64,000 nt of DNA from Pelecanus crispus (taxonomy: Eukaryota; Chordata; Aves; Pelecaniformes; Pelecanidae), in the NCBI RefSeq assembly GCF_030463565.1, contig NC_134645.1, positions 875,501 through 939,500 of the forward strand, read 5' to 3'. The notes under the pieces are model-generated. The model had not been told where the DNA came from and made no database searches. It saw nothing but the letters and a program-made list of their open reading frames with translations. The translations under genes were made by a program, and so were the position numbers. Shown one piece after another: positions 1-12,500 of the stretch (positions within the stretch are counted from its first letter, which is position 1; each line of letters starts with the position of its first letter).

Positions 1-3000
1 TCCATGTCCTCTGTATCCTCAACACCCTTCTCCCTCCTCACTAGCGTTTTCCTGCCCCTGGTCACAACAGAAATATTGAAGAAAGCCTTTTCTGCAGGCA
101 CGTGCTGTATTCCAGCTGGTGCCGCTCCCCTTGGGCCTCCCTACCTTGATGGTGGGGGGGTGGCTGTACGTTGGGGAGAGACGAGGTCCGAAAGAAACCA
201 GTGGTTTTACCCCTGGAGAATGAGGAGTACTCTTTTACCAGTTTTGGTTGGGTTTTTTTTTTCCCCTTTTTGGTTGTTTGCAGCTATTTAATCTGCTTAA
301 CGCATCTATCTTCTTACATTCATGGTCATGTTGTCTTAGGCACTGATTTCAATATTAGTTTGTATTTTAATAGATCACAGTTGAGCAGAAACTAGTTGCC
401 ATCAATATACACTTCTGTAACTTTATCATTTCACATTTGCATCAGACTGCTTGCTATGGAAACATCATCTAATTTACATCTAAATAGCTTTTACCCAGGG
501 TTTGTTTTTTTTTTTCTATAACACCTGTTAATCATAACACTTTGTACGGAAGTTGCATAGAGTGCCTGCCTTTGCTAGAGAAGTCGTAGCTGAGCGATGG
601 TAATTTAACCTTTTGTTCTCTCCCTGTCGATGCTAGTGATGCCTCGCTGTTCATAAACTGATGAAAATATTGTGCGATGCTTTTGAAGCCCAGCCAAATT
701 ATACGAAAGGTTTCACTGCTCGCATTATCTCCGGAGCACAACTGAAACCAGAACGTGGAGGTTTCCTCTCGCATTATGCCAAGCTGAATGCCTCTGTTTC
801 TCAAGGCCATGGAAGCGGGATTGCCACTGTTAGCTGTTTCTGCAGAAAAGATACAAATTTTAATTTGCTTTACCTGGAAATTAAAATGCAGATAAAATTT
901 CAAAAATGGCAGGCGTGGAAGGTCTCGTGGAGGTTTAAGCAGCCTTTGCCATTGTGGCGCTTAGAACCAGCTGGGCTGTCCAATCCGACTTTCCAACGCA
1001 CGTGAAATGCAGCGTGCACGCTCGAGTCTTGCAAAATAATTCATGAGCTGAAAATCTTGGGGAACAGTTTCCAAGTAATTACATAACTGAAATTCAGGTA
1101 CTAAATTACACAAACTATGAGAATGCAACTTTTTTTTGGTCTGAATATATCATGCCACAGATTCACAGAATGAATAATATCTCGGGTCTTGCGATGTCCC
1201 TTTGGCCCATGTGGTTTTTCTCTTACGAAATTCCTACACTGGCTGAAGAAATACGCAGAAATTTTGCAACTGTTTATACCTGTTGTACTAAATTAAAATA
1301 TCTATAGCTTGGATTTTCCCAATGCAGCGGTGTCGTGGCTGTGGCATCCGAACAAAGTACCATTCCTCGCCTGTCGTCTCTGGGCCATTCGTGCACTTTT
1401 GGTGTCTTATTTGAAATCAGTACGAGGAGGGGAGGGGAGCTCCTGTGTGCAGGGATCATAGCTCACTGGAAAGGCAAAACAAAATCCTTGTTGCATGTCA
1501 GGAAGTCACAAGTTCATATTTTTGGAGAAAATGCCTTTCCTATCTTGCTGCAGAAGTAGCATTGTGGTTTGGTTTTTTTTTTTATGTTTTGGGTTTTTTT
1601 TCCTGTGGTAAATGCTTGCAGGTCCTATTTTACCTCTGGGTGAGTTCAGCCTAATTTCAAACTGCATTTTCCAGCTAGAAGAATGGTTATCATGATAACA
1701 TTATCAGGTTATTAACCAAAGAAAGGTGATGCTGCTACGAAAGGTTATTTAGTATAAGTTTTGCGCCTTGGTTGCAGTTCAGTGGGGTGCTGCGATTTTG
1801 CTACCTATTTTCTAAAATCGTCATCCTTAATAACTAAACTCGGTGCTGCGGAGCGCTGCCGGCTGGGCGTGTTGATCAGAGCTCGTACACACACCTCTTC
1901 AGACTCGTCCCGCCAGCTCGGACCCGCGCGAGAGCCCGATCCACGCGTTTTCCGTTTGGGTCTGTAGCCCAGGAGCCCGCTGGCGAGTGGGGGGCTCGGC
2001 TGGCTTGTTCGAGTGGCACTGTAAAGGCCCCCCCGATTTCCCCTCCCGCCAGGTGAAGCCACCCGATAGCTCCGGTCCTCGGCTGCTCGCTGCCGGTCTG
2101 AGCTGCTGAACCGGAGGTGAAAGGCTCCGTATCCTCTTACCATTCCTTACAGCACCCGGCCTTTTCTTTAAGGGCTTAAACCCGGGAGTGGGAGCGGGGG
2201 GGGAGAGGGTCTCGGAGAATTAGCGCAGAGAAAGATGATGACTATTTTAAGGCCTGCGCTGAGGGGGTGGAAAAAGGCAGAGCTTATGCCTGTGCTGCTT
2301 CAGCTGCATTGAAGAGGACTTAGCACAGATGGATTGTGCATTACAAAATGTAACACATAATTCAAGCTGCCAGCTTAATCAGACTGTTTCCAGGAAGCAA
2401 CCTGTAAAAGAGAAGGACCTCTTGTTTGCTGACCTCTGATCCGTAGCCTGCTGCAGATTGTCATACATTTTGTTTTTCTTTATGTTGGTGTCCCTTCCTT
2501 CCCCTTCCCTTTTTATTATTGTATCCCTCTCGAGTGGCACCCTGGAAGGACCACCCAGCGGGAGGAAAACAATGGGAAACGAGCCGGCCGCTAAAATACA
2601 GGGTTTGTAAGACTGGGGGAAAAGAAAAAGCACTGTTTAACTGCATATGTGATCTCCCTGGTATTGTTTTGCTTATTAAATGTCTAGGAAACTCGACTAA
2701 ATGCATGGCAGCTCCCACTTAATTGTTCACTGTTGCCCAACAGCCCGACGGAAAACACAACTTTCAGTATAGCTTAACACGATTGCAAAAATGCTGCAAG
2801 TTTTCTTGCTCAGAGCTTTTCACTTGAGGGAGCGTGAACCAAGGTTAACTGTATAAATGTCAGCTTCTACATGGGGGGGGGGGGGGAAGAAAAAGAAAAA
2901 AAAAAAAAAATCTTTATTTTGCCTGTGGGGCTCTGCGGGCGCAGGCCCAGCTGGGGCATGGCTGGTGGAGACCTGGCCTGGAAAGTCCCCAACAAAGCAG

Positions 3001-3441
3001 GCAGCCGGCCTGGACCTGAATAGCCATTTACACCTCTGTTCAAGGATTAGCCTGCTGCATTGTTTCAATGTTTAAGTCCTAATTTGCATCATTATAGAGG
3101 TGCAGCTTCATCAGAACCCCTCTGAGGTCCCAGTTATGTCCCCGTACCTGTAGGTGGTCACCAGATTTATTCTGATTGTGGAGGTGAAGGAATTAAACGA
3201 CTCGGGGCAGGGCAATTTCAATGCAGCATCTCAGGCCTTGGCTGATTTTTGGATGGTTTGTTTGCTCATGTGCTTTTTTTTTTTTTCCCTCTTGACAGAG
3301 CTCAAGCAATGTGGTTTTTGCTGTTTGCTTTGAAAAGCTAAAACGAGGGTGTTCGTTTTTCCAACTGGTGCGATGGGAATGCCTTTGAAATACCTGTCGC
3401 AGCTCAAGTCCCTTCAAGCCCCGTTTGCTGTCCGTCCGCAG
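1..3441. other. KIZ intron (left edge of window)
   Basis: I recognise no exon here. The first exon found downstream begins with the last base of a split codon, so at least one earlier KIZ exon lies left of the window or was missed. The stretch contains a CpG-rich patch (about 1830-2140), a run of 14 G followed by an A-rich tract (2873-2910), and scattered T-runs. The open frames near 661-1005 and 1805-2143 have no splice context or recognisable protein and are treated as chance. Confidence 0.6.
1830..2215. promoter_or_regulatory. Intronic CpG-rich patch
   Basis: CpG dinucleotides and GC content are clearly raised here against the AT-rich flanks, with many CG steps between 1845 and 2110 and a G-run near 2196-2204. 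It resembles a small CpG island inside a KIZ intron. It could be an orphan promoter or enhancer, or just a GC-rich intronic patch. No exon or core promoter motif was identified. Confidence 0.35.
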
Positions 3442-3576
3442 GCACCGCGGGACGCTGGCGGGGCTCTCCCGTGCGCTGCAGTTGATAGAAGACGTGGTGG
3501 TGAGGACGAGCCCCCAGCACCGGGCGCTGTACCAGGGCCAGCACGTGGGGACGATGGGCACGGCGGAGCTGCTCAG
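3442..3576 (+). CDS. KIZ coding exon a (first in window)
   Basis: The acceptor is TCCGTCCGCAG and the donor is CAG|GTTAATG. The exon starts with one base of a split codon and ends with two (135 bp). The product includes SRALQLIEDVVVRTSPQH, resembling an ALKLI-type helix at the equivalent place in human KIZ. It is unusually GC-rich compared with the later exons. Confidence 0.78.
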
Positions 3577-6500
3577 GTTAATGCCGCTTCCCCGCGAGCT
3601 GCCTCTCCCCTCCGCGCCCTGGCAGAGCGGGCAGGAACCGGGGAGGAGGGCGGTGCTGCCTATGCCTTAACCCCATCCCCTGCATCCTTGTTTGCTCGTT
3701 GCCGTACATCCAGCGTAATGCTTGTAATTTTGTTGTTGACTGCTTACGCGCTCCTAGCTGAATTCAGGTGAGCAGTGGCGAGAGGCTGTTGCCGAGCAGC
3801 TTTGCAGGAGCCTGCTGAGGTTTGAGCCGGGGTCCTCGCTCTTGCGGTGACAAATGGCCGGCGCAAAGAGCCAGCGGGCTCCTGCAAACAAACATCGCTA
3901 GTTGCTAAGAGGCCTCCCTCCCCTTCCACTGTTTTAATGTCATCGGAGAGCTGAAATATGGCCCTTAGAAGTGCATACGCAAATTACTCCAACAAATACT
4001 CTTTCCTAAATGTAGCGCTTTTTGCAGCCTTGCTCCACAGATCCCTTAGGTGAAGTAAATACTTATTTCCAAGAATGAGAGCATCCCCTTGGCTAGTAAT
4101 GCTAATGTGATTTACTGAGGTAGACAACAATAGCCAGAAAAATAATTTCTTCTTCAAGGTAAAGGAGCAAAGAGAATCACCAAAACCCGTGTGTTAACAA
4201 AACCGGGGTCAGCGAGCCTTCTTTGTCCCTCCGCAGCAACAGGGCTCTTAATTACAAGAATTGGGAACAGCTTTGTAATTTTATTTAAAATTATACATCA
4301 GCCTCCATAAACTAGGATTGTCATAAGCACTCGATGGTTAGAGGATTTCTAGGGAATTAGGAGGAAGTGTTGCCCACCGCCAGAGATGGGCTCCTGCGAC
4401 GTAAGCGCTCTGGCCACGGCACAGCCAGGGCCGCCCGGCCAAGAAGCGGTTCCACTGAGTGGATGTGCGCAGGTTCCCCTGTATCTGTCAAAAAGCAAAG
4501 GTGCGAGATTAAACCTGGCGTTTTCTGAGCGCTGGGTTTGACCTCCCTGTCCTGTTCCGCATCTTTTGCCAAGAGCATCGCGGATGTTTGTCCCGCTGGG
4601 CTGTCCCACCAGTTATCCCGTTAGCCAGGGGAAGCGTTACAGATTCTGCCTCCAAACTGATGCTGGCTTGTCTGGGCTTTAAATAAAGGTTGCATGTAAT
4701 ACCTGCTTTATTTTGTAGCTTTTGTAATCGGGCCGGCAGTCTGAAAGAAGACGACCTTGAAGCATGCGAGGCAGTCGTCCTTCATCAGCTTCGGGCTTTA
4801 TTACAGAGCGTGCTGAATGGATGCCTCCTACCTGAGAAAACACTCGATGCTAAAGGTAGAGCGGTGGATGAAAAGCAAACCAGGTATTGCAGACACAAAA
4901 CTTGTGTGTGGGTGTGATTAACATTCTTTTCTTTCCTCCCCAAGTCTGCTCTGCCTCTCTGGTGCAGAAAAAGAAAGAAAAGTCTGCAGAAAGCAGACCT
5001 GGGGCCAGACCTCCAATCGCACTGGAAAATAAAGACGTCTGAGTGCTGATCTCTGCGTGTCTTGGCAGCAGCCGTGCGACTCGAAATGAGAACATTAAGC
5101 AAATTCATTTATTTTCCTTTTCGTTCACTGACGGTGAATCTTATTCCGCCAGGCAGCACTCAGCCAGGTCCCCCCCGTCTTGCCCAGTCCACAGCATCTC
5201 CCGCCCCAGGCTGCTGTGGTGGGGAAGGAAACATATTAACTTCAGAGATCTCTTAGCTGGTAATTTCTGTGATCTTCAACGTGAGTCTCAGGCACGTAAG
5301 GATGGGGAATGTAATTTTGAGAAGCAAATTATTTTTCTGTGAAGCAGAAGATGCATATAGCCTTTAAAAACAATAATCCGCAGTTATTCAAAATGGTTTT
5401 TTTCTTTCCTGTGCGTACGCCACAAGGACAAGAGAGAATTGATTTTTTTTTTCTTCTTTTTAGGTCTCTTTAATACAGTAATGAAAACAATTTCCATTCT
5501 TTCTTACTTAGCTTCTGTCTAGACCTTCCTCCCTGTTACAGGCTCAGCAACGCTCAAGTGTTAGCAGGATCGGGGCACTTGTGAGCGCTGAAGAATGGTC
5601 TATTTAACTATACCTGGTTCTCCTTTCGAGGCTGATATGCCTGCGAGCACTAATATGTTGTTGTATTTCCTGAATGGTTTCTTAGGGACAAACACTTGTG
5701 GAGTTAATTGGAATTCACTCCTCTGTTTGTGAAACTTCATTGGAGCAACTGGAAAAACAAACATCTTTGGCAAACAAGATTGCAGTATTTATATTTTCTG
5801 TGCTAAAAGAAAAGCCACTTTTGCTCAAAAATTATAAAAGCAATTCTGAAAAAGAAGATGAGCCTGGGGAAGTGGGTGCCCAGCACAGTGCCTGATGGAG
5901 TAAGTGAGGTCTGCCCACGGCTGCAGGAAAGGTTTAATGTCTCCTGATCTGAGAATCAGGAGGGACCCAGGGGACAGACATGATGACGATCGCCCCTGCC
6001 CGTCCTCCCCACATTTGCGGAAGTCACAAGTGACTTCTTATGCTTTCCACTTTGGACATGTTTAAAAGCAAAAGTGGGAATTAAGAACAAAAGATGTGAT
6101 GGCTTTTCCCACTGCATGTTGACCCGCTTGTGCAGATAAATGAGTAGCATGGCACCTGTGTACGTGGGGTGTCCCACTAACGGTGCTTGGGTTTGTTTCT
6201 CAGGCCAGACCAGCGGTGGGACATGGACATGCTGCAGACTTGCTTGAGCAACCACGCCTTGTTCTTGAAAAAGCACCAGGTTCAGCTCACGGGAGACGTG
6301 GCGGAGATGTTTGAAAGCCTGCTGGCTTCCAGCAAGAAGGCGCAGGACAGCCAGGTTGGCACTTGCATCTAATAATGTCTAAATCAATGACACCTGCAGA
6401 CTAATTTGCACTGTGAAGGCGAGACGGGCCCTGTGCTGCCAATGCGATGCGGTGTGTGGGCTTTAAGGGCGATGACAGGCAGTCCGTGTTCATTCATCGG

Positions 6501-9500
6501 CCTCGGAGATCGTCGGGAGGTGGGTAAGGAGAGAATACGAGTTCCCCAGTTGTCTCGGGGCAAGCACATACAGCACTTCATCCCATGAAGAAAACAGTCT
6601 CTCTAAGGTCTCTGGGAGGGTGTTTTCCACCCTTCAAACCAGTTATTTATTTAAACAAGCTCACACATTTGTTGTTGTGTGAATTTATTACGGGGCTTAT
6701 ATCATCTGTCTTTCTCTGTGGCTTAGTAGCTTTTTATCATGAATGATGTATTTTATTTTTTAAAACAGAGTTATGTTTGGTACACTGGATACGCAGAGCA
6801 TTTTACAAATAGTAGCATGCTCATTTTTTTTAAACGTTAATGCAAAAGGTTATAAGATTGTTATTAGATTGGATATTAGGAAGAATTTCTTCACGGAAAG
6901 GGTAGTCAAGCACCGGAACAGGCTGCCCAGAGAGGTGGGGGAGTCCCCAGCCCTGGAAGTGTTCAAAAAACGGGCAGAGGTGGCACTTGGGGACATGGTT
7001 TAGTGGGCATGGGGGTGTTGGGTTGATGGTTGGACTGATGATCTTAGAGATCCTTTCCAACCTTAGTGATTCCTAGTTTTTACTTTCATTATAAATAATC
7101 CAGCCACCAAGTCAGGAAACATGAAATTGCTACTCTACCCTTAACTGGTTTAGTGATGGACTTGGTAGCGTTAGGTTAATGGTTGGACTGGATGATCTTA
7201 AAGGTCTTTTCCAACCTCAACAATTCTACGGTTCTATGATTCTATAAACTAACTATTTTAAAAAAAAAAAAAAGTTGGTATTCAGTAGACCTGTGCGTGC
7301 CCTGACCTCTTTTGCTGGAAAGCCGGAGCAGCCAGTGGCGTGGGGAGGGCAGGGCTCCGGTCCCCGCTGCCTCCAGCTGCAGCCGTGCCAGGAGAGCGGG
7401 GACTCTGGCACCGGGGTGACGTCCCGGCTGCCTCCGCACCGGTACCCCTGCGGCGGGAGCTGGGAGCTCTGCCAGGCAGCCCGCTGCTGACGAGCTGGCC
7501 CCGTGCTCTGCTCCAAAAAATCTTGGCAAAAAATATCTTTCCTCTACTTTTTACTGAGAAGTTAAAAAGCATTTTGAACTGCTTTGCTATATTCTAGTTT
7601 TAATAGCACTTGAAACAAATAATGAAGATGTAATATTTTAGTTGTATGCTTTCAATAATAGCCAGGGTAACTTCTCTTTCTGTATGTGGATAAGTAATTT
7701 GTATTCTGTCCTTAAAACATTCAGGCAAGCAGAAGAGATGACCAAGGAATGTATCATTGCGCTAGTGACAGATAAACAAATACCGTACATAAATCTGTAA
7801 TTGCATGTAAAAACTTCTACAAAGTCAAAGCTCACTAACACAAGCTTTATGGGTGAATATATGCAGTAATAATCTGTCAATTGCTACATGTTACTGTGGC
7901 CCACACATATGCACTTAACGTTTATATTACCTATTAAGTGGATCCAGTCAATTAATTGTAATGCCAGGATGCATCCCCTACGTTGAAACACCTTATTTCC
8001 AAGCAGGTTGCACAGAACAGGATCAATATAAATTACAGAACGTGCGTGTACAGGAACAGTTGCTTCACTGTAAAGATGTATATAATGTAGTAGTGAACTT
8101 ACAAGCAATAGAACCTAAGGATCTTAAATATTTACGACTCCAAAATTTGAATTTTTGGCCTGTGTTGATGACTTCTTTCTCTGAGGGCTTAAAGATCGGC
8201 CGAGAACGCCACCGGATGATGGTACTGCGTGGCCAGGCAGCAGGCTGGAGGTGCAGGAGGGAGCCGTGAGCTCCTGACTGTACAGACAGACCTGTCAAGT
8301 CTGCCAGCCCTGTCCCCATCAGCGCTGGCGGTCCGCAGAGGTTTGGTGACAACCAGCAGCGGGTCCACCTTCTCCTCCAGTGCCTTCAGCATCTCGCCCG
8401 TTCCAGTGGTCCACAGAGTCTGTCTGTCCGCCTGCCTGTCTTCTCATCTCTATCACTAAATTATGACTGTCTTCTATTCTCTTACATCCTACTATCAGCT
8501 TTTCTCACGGATCTCTCCCGTTGCCCTTGTTAAGAACACTGGGTGTTGTTCCTGTGGACGTGGGACAGCCGTAGGGAGCTGGCGTGGTAGGAACGCCTTC
8601 TCTGGGCAGTGGGATAGCCTCTTGGCTGCGGAAGCTGTGCAACCCGGTGCCCTTTTCAGCCAAGTTATGCTCCTGTAAGAATAAGACCCGCGTGGCTCAT
8701 GCAGCACGTAAGATGTCTTCATGCCCTGACAGATGTTGGCCACCGCGGAGTCGCCTTGGTCCCTGTGACTCTGAACGCCAAGCTTTGGTTCTCCTGGTGG
8801 GAACCTTCCTTCTGCCTGGATTAATTGTGGTGTTAGAGTGTACACTGGTTGCTTGTATGTGTTGGTGGTGGTTCACGCCTGTTTGGATGTTGAATGATAC
8901 TGCAAATAGGTAAGCAAAGTACTTCCAGTGTGAGAAATCCCCACTGGGGTAAACTGCTACATGGGAATTAATTTCCTTCAACAGTAAAGATTTCCCAATC
9001 CTGCCTGTGATTTAGGGCATTCTTGACATTAAGAAAATGAGACTTAAAATCCCTGTTTTTTGGATGAAGTAGCAGCTTGCTCCTGTTGGTTTTGTATGGA
9101 GACTTCCCATATGTAAGTTTAATAGAAAGAAAAAAAGTTTGGCAAGCTACTTGCTTAAGACTGAAAAGTTGCCATTCTGGGCTCCTGAATAAATATGGAT
9201 TAATGAGGAGGGACCAGATGCAGGAGAATAACATTTTTTCATGAGTCTAAAATGTTTTGGCTTGAAGCTATTCCATACTCTCAGGTCAGAATGTATAAAA
9301 TAAGTTACAAAACCTGGAGTTCTCTCCAAGATGTTGGTCCTCATCGCTGAAGGCTTTTTGTTTTATGAAACAACTGTTTTATGAAACAATCAGATAACTA
9401 GAGCAGAAAATCTAGTAGATTTTTAAAGACTTGAGTCCATATTTTGTGCGAGGAAATACAATGGAGAGGAACACCCTACAAGTAAAGGAGAGACAGGAAG

Positions 9501-12500
9501 GATGCCCAGAAAGCCTTTGCCACTCTTTGTGAAATAATAAATGCCAGGAAGGATGATTTCTCCTGCTCTCAGAAAGGGCTTTATAAGCCACACACAGTAC
9601 TTCTAATACAGGTCAATGATAACTTAAGAAGTGCTTGCTTTATTTTAAGCCTGCTTTTAACTCGGCCGTATTTGTGGTACGTTCAGCTCCCTATGAAGGT
9701 ATTGGCTTCCAACTTAATTCTTTGCGTCAGAAATACGTTTAACTACAGAGGTCTGAACAGTGCTGCTGCAGAGGGCTGCATGCACAGGCAGGAGAGAACA
9801 AACTTTACAAATGTGCAGGAATAGGATTAAAATCGGAACCGCGCCCGGCTGAGGCTAGCTCGGGCAAGCTGTGCGCCGGGTTCTCTGCCTCCAGGTTCAT
9901 CGGTCTTGGTGTTGTTTTAAGCTGCAGCTATTGCTAACGCTGCGGGTTAACATGCCTCACTGCTGCGTGCCTCAAACGGAGAGATTTCTTTTCAGTCTGT
10001 TGCTGTTGCAGCGTATTTGATACACCCTTCTGGTTTGCTTACCCTGAATGTGGGAGGCAGGGAATACTGAGAATTTCCAGAAAACCTAGCGATTAAAAGA
10101 ATAATTCAAAGTTTGTGTTACTTCAAGGCAGAATGCAATTCCTGAGCTAGCGCAGATTGAACTCGGAGGTAATTTAACATCTAACAAAAACACCCTGGAA
10201 ACAGATTACATGGTGAAGTATAGATTAGCCTAAATGTATGGTGGAAAACGCTCGAGACGAAGGATAATAGGGCTGCGGCTATTTTTTTTTTTTTTTTTAA
10301 CGCTACAGGCTCTACCGGTGTTGAGAGAGGTCCCTCCAGACAAGTGTGGGGATAGGTCATCTATTCAGAGTAATGAATCATCTTACAGCTTGCCATCGAT
10401 CCCAAACGACAGCGAGGAAATAAAGCAGGCAAAACACGCTCCCCGGCTCGCCGGCACAGGAGAACAAGGTAACAAGTGTTACAAGGTCCGGCTGCGCGCT
10501 CAAAGTTATTGTCCTTCTCTGTATGTATGTCTTTTCTAGCCAAATCTGCAGGGGACTGTATTATAGCGACTGGCGAATTAGTGTGTATTTACAATGAACT
10601 TTGGGGGATTTTCCTAAATATCTCAGTATCGTTTGTCGTTCTTGTTACCTCTTAAAATGAGTGATGCCTATGGTGCCTATTTTTTTCTGCAGGAGTAGAA
10701 AAGCAAGCCTTGTGGCAGTTATTAAAAACGGATCTATAGGTGTGCATGTATTTAAAAAATGTCTACCATTTAGAAACCGTGGGATGCATTTGTTGCCTTT
10801 TATTATAAAGCCAGACCGCAGAATAAATTTTCAAAAATAAAAGGTTTCATGCTGAGAAAGGTGCGCAGTGCCGTTTCAGAGCTTAGAAGGTGAACGCCTT
10901 TGTGAAACCCCAGTTAATTTCTTTAGATAAGGAAGTAATACATTAGTCCGGCATAGTAACCGGCGACGGCAACTTGCTTGGTCTGCTCTCAGAGCATCCC
11001 TTACATCAAAGTCCGGAAGAGACAGGCAATTAGGTTGCAATGCTCTTTACACAGCAAATGTAAACAAACTGCTTTAGGCCTCCTAAATTCACGCGACTTT
11101 TATCCGTGGAGGAGACGGAGACTTTGATTTAAACTAATTTTCTGCAGTCGGTATGATAAACGCTGCTGCTGTCGGGCTGCCGGACGAGATCGCAGAGTTA
11201 CTGTGGGTTGTTTGTTTCCTAAATCCCATCGGGTCTTAAATTATTTAAGACATTTGGTTAGCTTGTCCTTTTCTCTGGAAGCTACAGAGAGGCAGGGTAG
11301 CCTCGCATGGGAGGAAAGTTCACAGTAGGCGCCTCTTTTAAGAACGGTAATGGATAGTTTAGATCAATAAACAAGAGATAACAAAAGTGAGAAATTAAAG
11401 GGAGTAGGGCTTAAAAGCAAACAAACCAGTCTGATCACTGCAACTTTGAAATGTGTTTCATTATGGTGTGTTCACATCCAGAAGTCACAAGCTGGTGTGA
11501 AGATGAGAGCAAGGAAGAAAGCGCGGTCGAAAAGATTCCCATTACAGGTAAAAGTAATGGCTGCATATTAACCTCGGATCCAGTATTCAACTTTATTATA
11601 TAATCAACACATGGCATTTTAGTGGTTTGGGTCCACTAATAGTGAGTAAATTCAGCTACTACATACTGAGCGCAAAGATTAAACGCAAGATCATAAAGTC
11701 CGCGCTTATGTTAACATAAACTAAGATGGAAAATAACAGCGCCTATTTAATTCCTTGTAATCATGTTATACATTTAAACCATGTGAATATCCTGTCATTT
11801 AGCCTTTCAGGTCCTGGTATCAGTGTTACAAAGGTCAGTCTCCATGGGGAAGATCCAGTAATTATATGGCAAACTACAGATGTTTCCGATTTGATTCTTT
11901 TCTTTTCTCAAGTAATTGAATGTGTATCATTAGAATAAGCGCAGGGAAAAACCCTGCTAGCCGGGAAGCCGTGCCTTTGCCTCTGTTACAAAAGCCGCCT
12001 GATAACACAAAATTTTTAGCAATAAGGTTTTATCAAGACGAGTCCAGCTCCTCCCGCAGCAGATGTATGAGGCTTGCTTAGGGTCCCGAGATGTCGCTGC
12101 TTTTCGGTCCTGGGGTATCAATAACGCATTAGTATTCAGGGCAGGGCTCTTTGCGCCGAGTCTCAATTTGCTTTTGCCTGATTTCGTAAAGTGGTGGGCT
12201 GCTTCTTTATAAATTTTGATGTTTGGCTAAATATTTATTTATGCAGGTGTGTACTCCGACAGAAAGGTGCGAGGGCATCTGCTTATGCAACGCTCGCTGT
12301 TGCTTTTCTGCTTTTTTACGGCTTCAAAATAACCTGTCTTTCGGAGAGCAATTCATTTCTCTACAGAGGTTTTCCTCTGCTGCTTTTTGAGCCTAATTTG
12401 CAGCTGAAATATAAAAATGTGCCTCTTGTATTCCTGAATTATACTGCAGTAATAATATTCCTACGTTAGCCCAATAAAACTTAGATTTTATTTTTTTTCT

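Larger units (their letters stand above)
6355..10308. other. KIZ intron with two CR1 fragments
   Basis: This 3.95-kb intron holds two CR1 LINE 3' ends (6866-7073 and 7146-7247), a short GC-rich patch around 7310-7500, and otherwise unique AT-rich sequence. The open frames near 7961-8269 and 8495-8845 lack splice sites and recognisable proteins. A T-rich polypyrimidine run precedes the acceptor at 10308. Confidence 0.6.

Noticed and set aside
661-1005. 114-codon + strand frame, overlapping a 123-codon minus-strand frame
   Set aside because: No splice sites in the right phase, no recognisable protein and a composition like that of the surrounding intron. The stretch may be conserved non-coding DNA but not an exon.
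5686-5895. Open frame after a plausible acceptor (TTTCTTAG) within a KIZ intron
   Set aside because: Its frame needs a phase-0 entry. The preceding exon ends in phase 1 or 2 depending on donor, and in phase 1 it hits a stop after 14 codons. No known KIZ residues are recognised in it.
7961-8269. 102-codon + strand frame in a KIZ intron
   Set aside because: No acceptor or donor in phase with exons at 6354 (phase 0) and 10309, and no family recognised.
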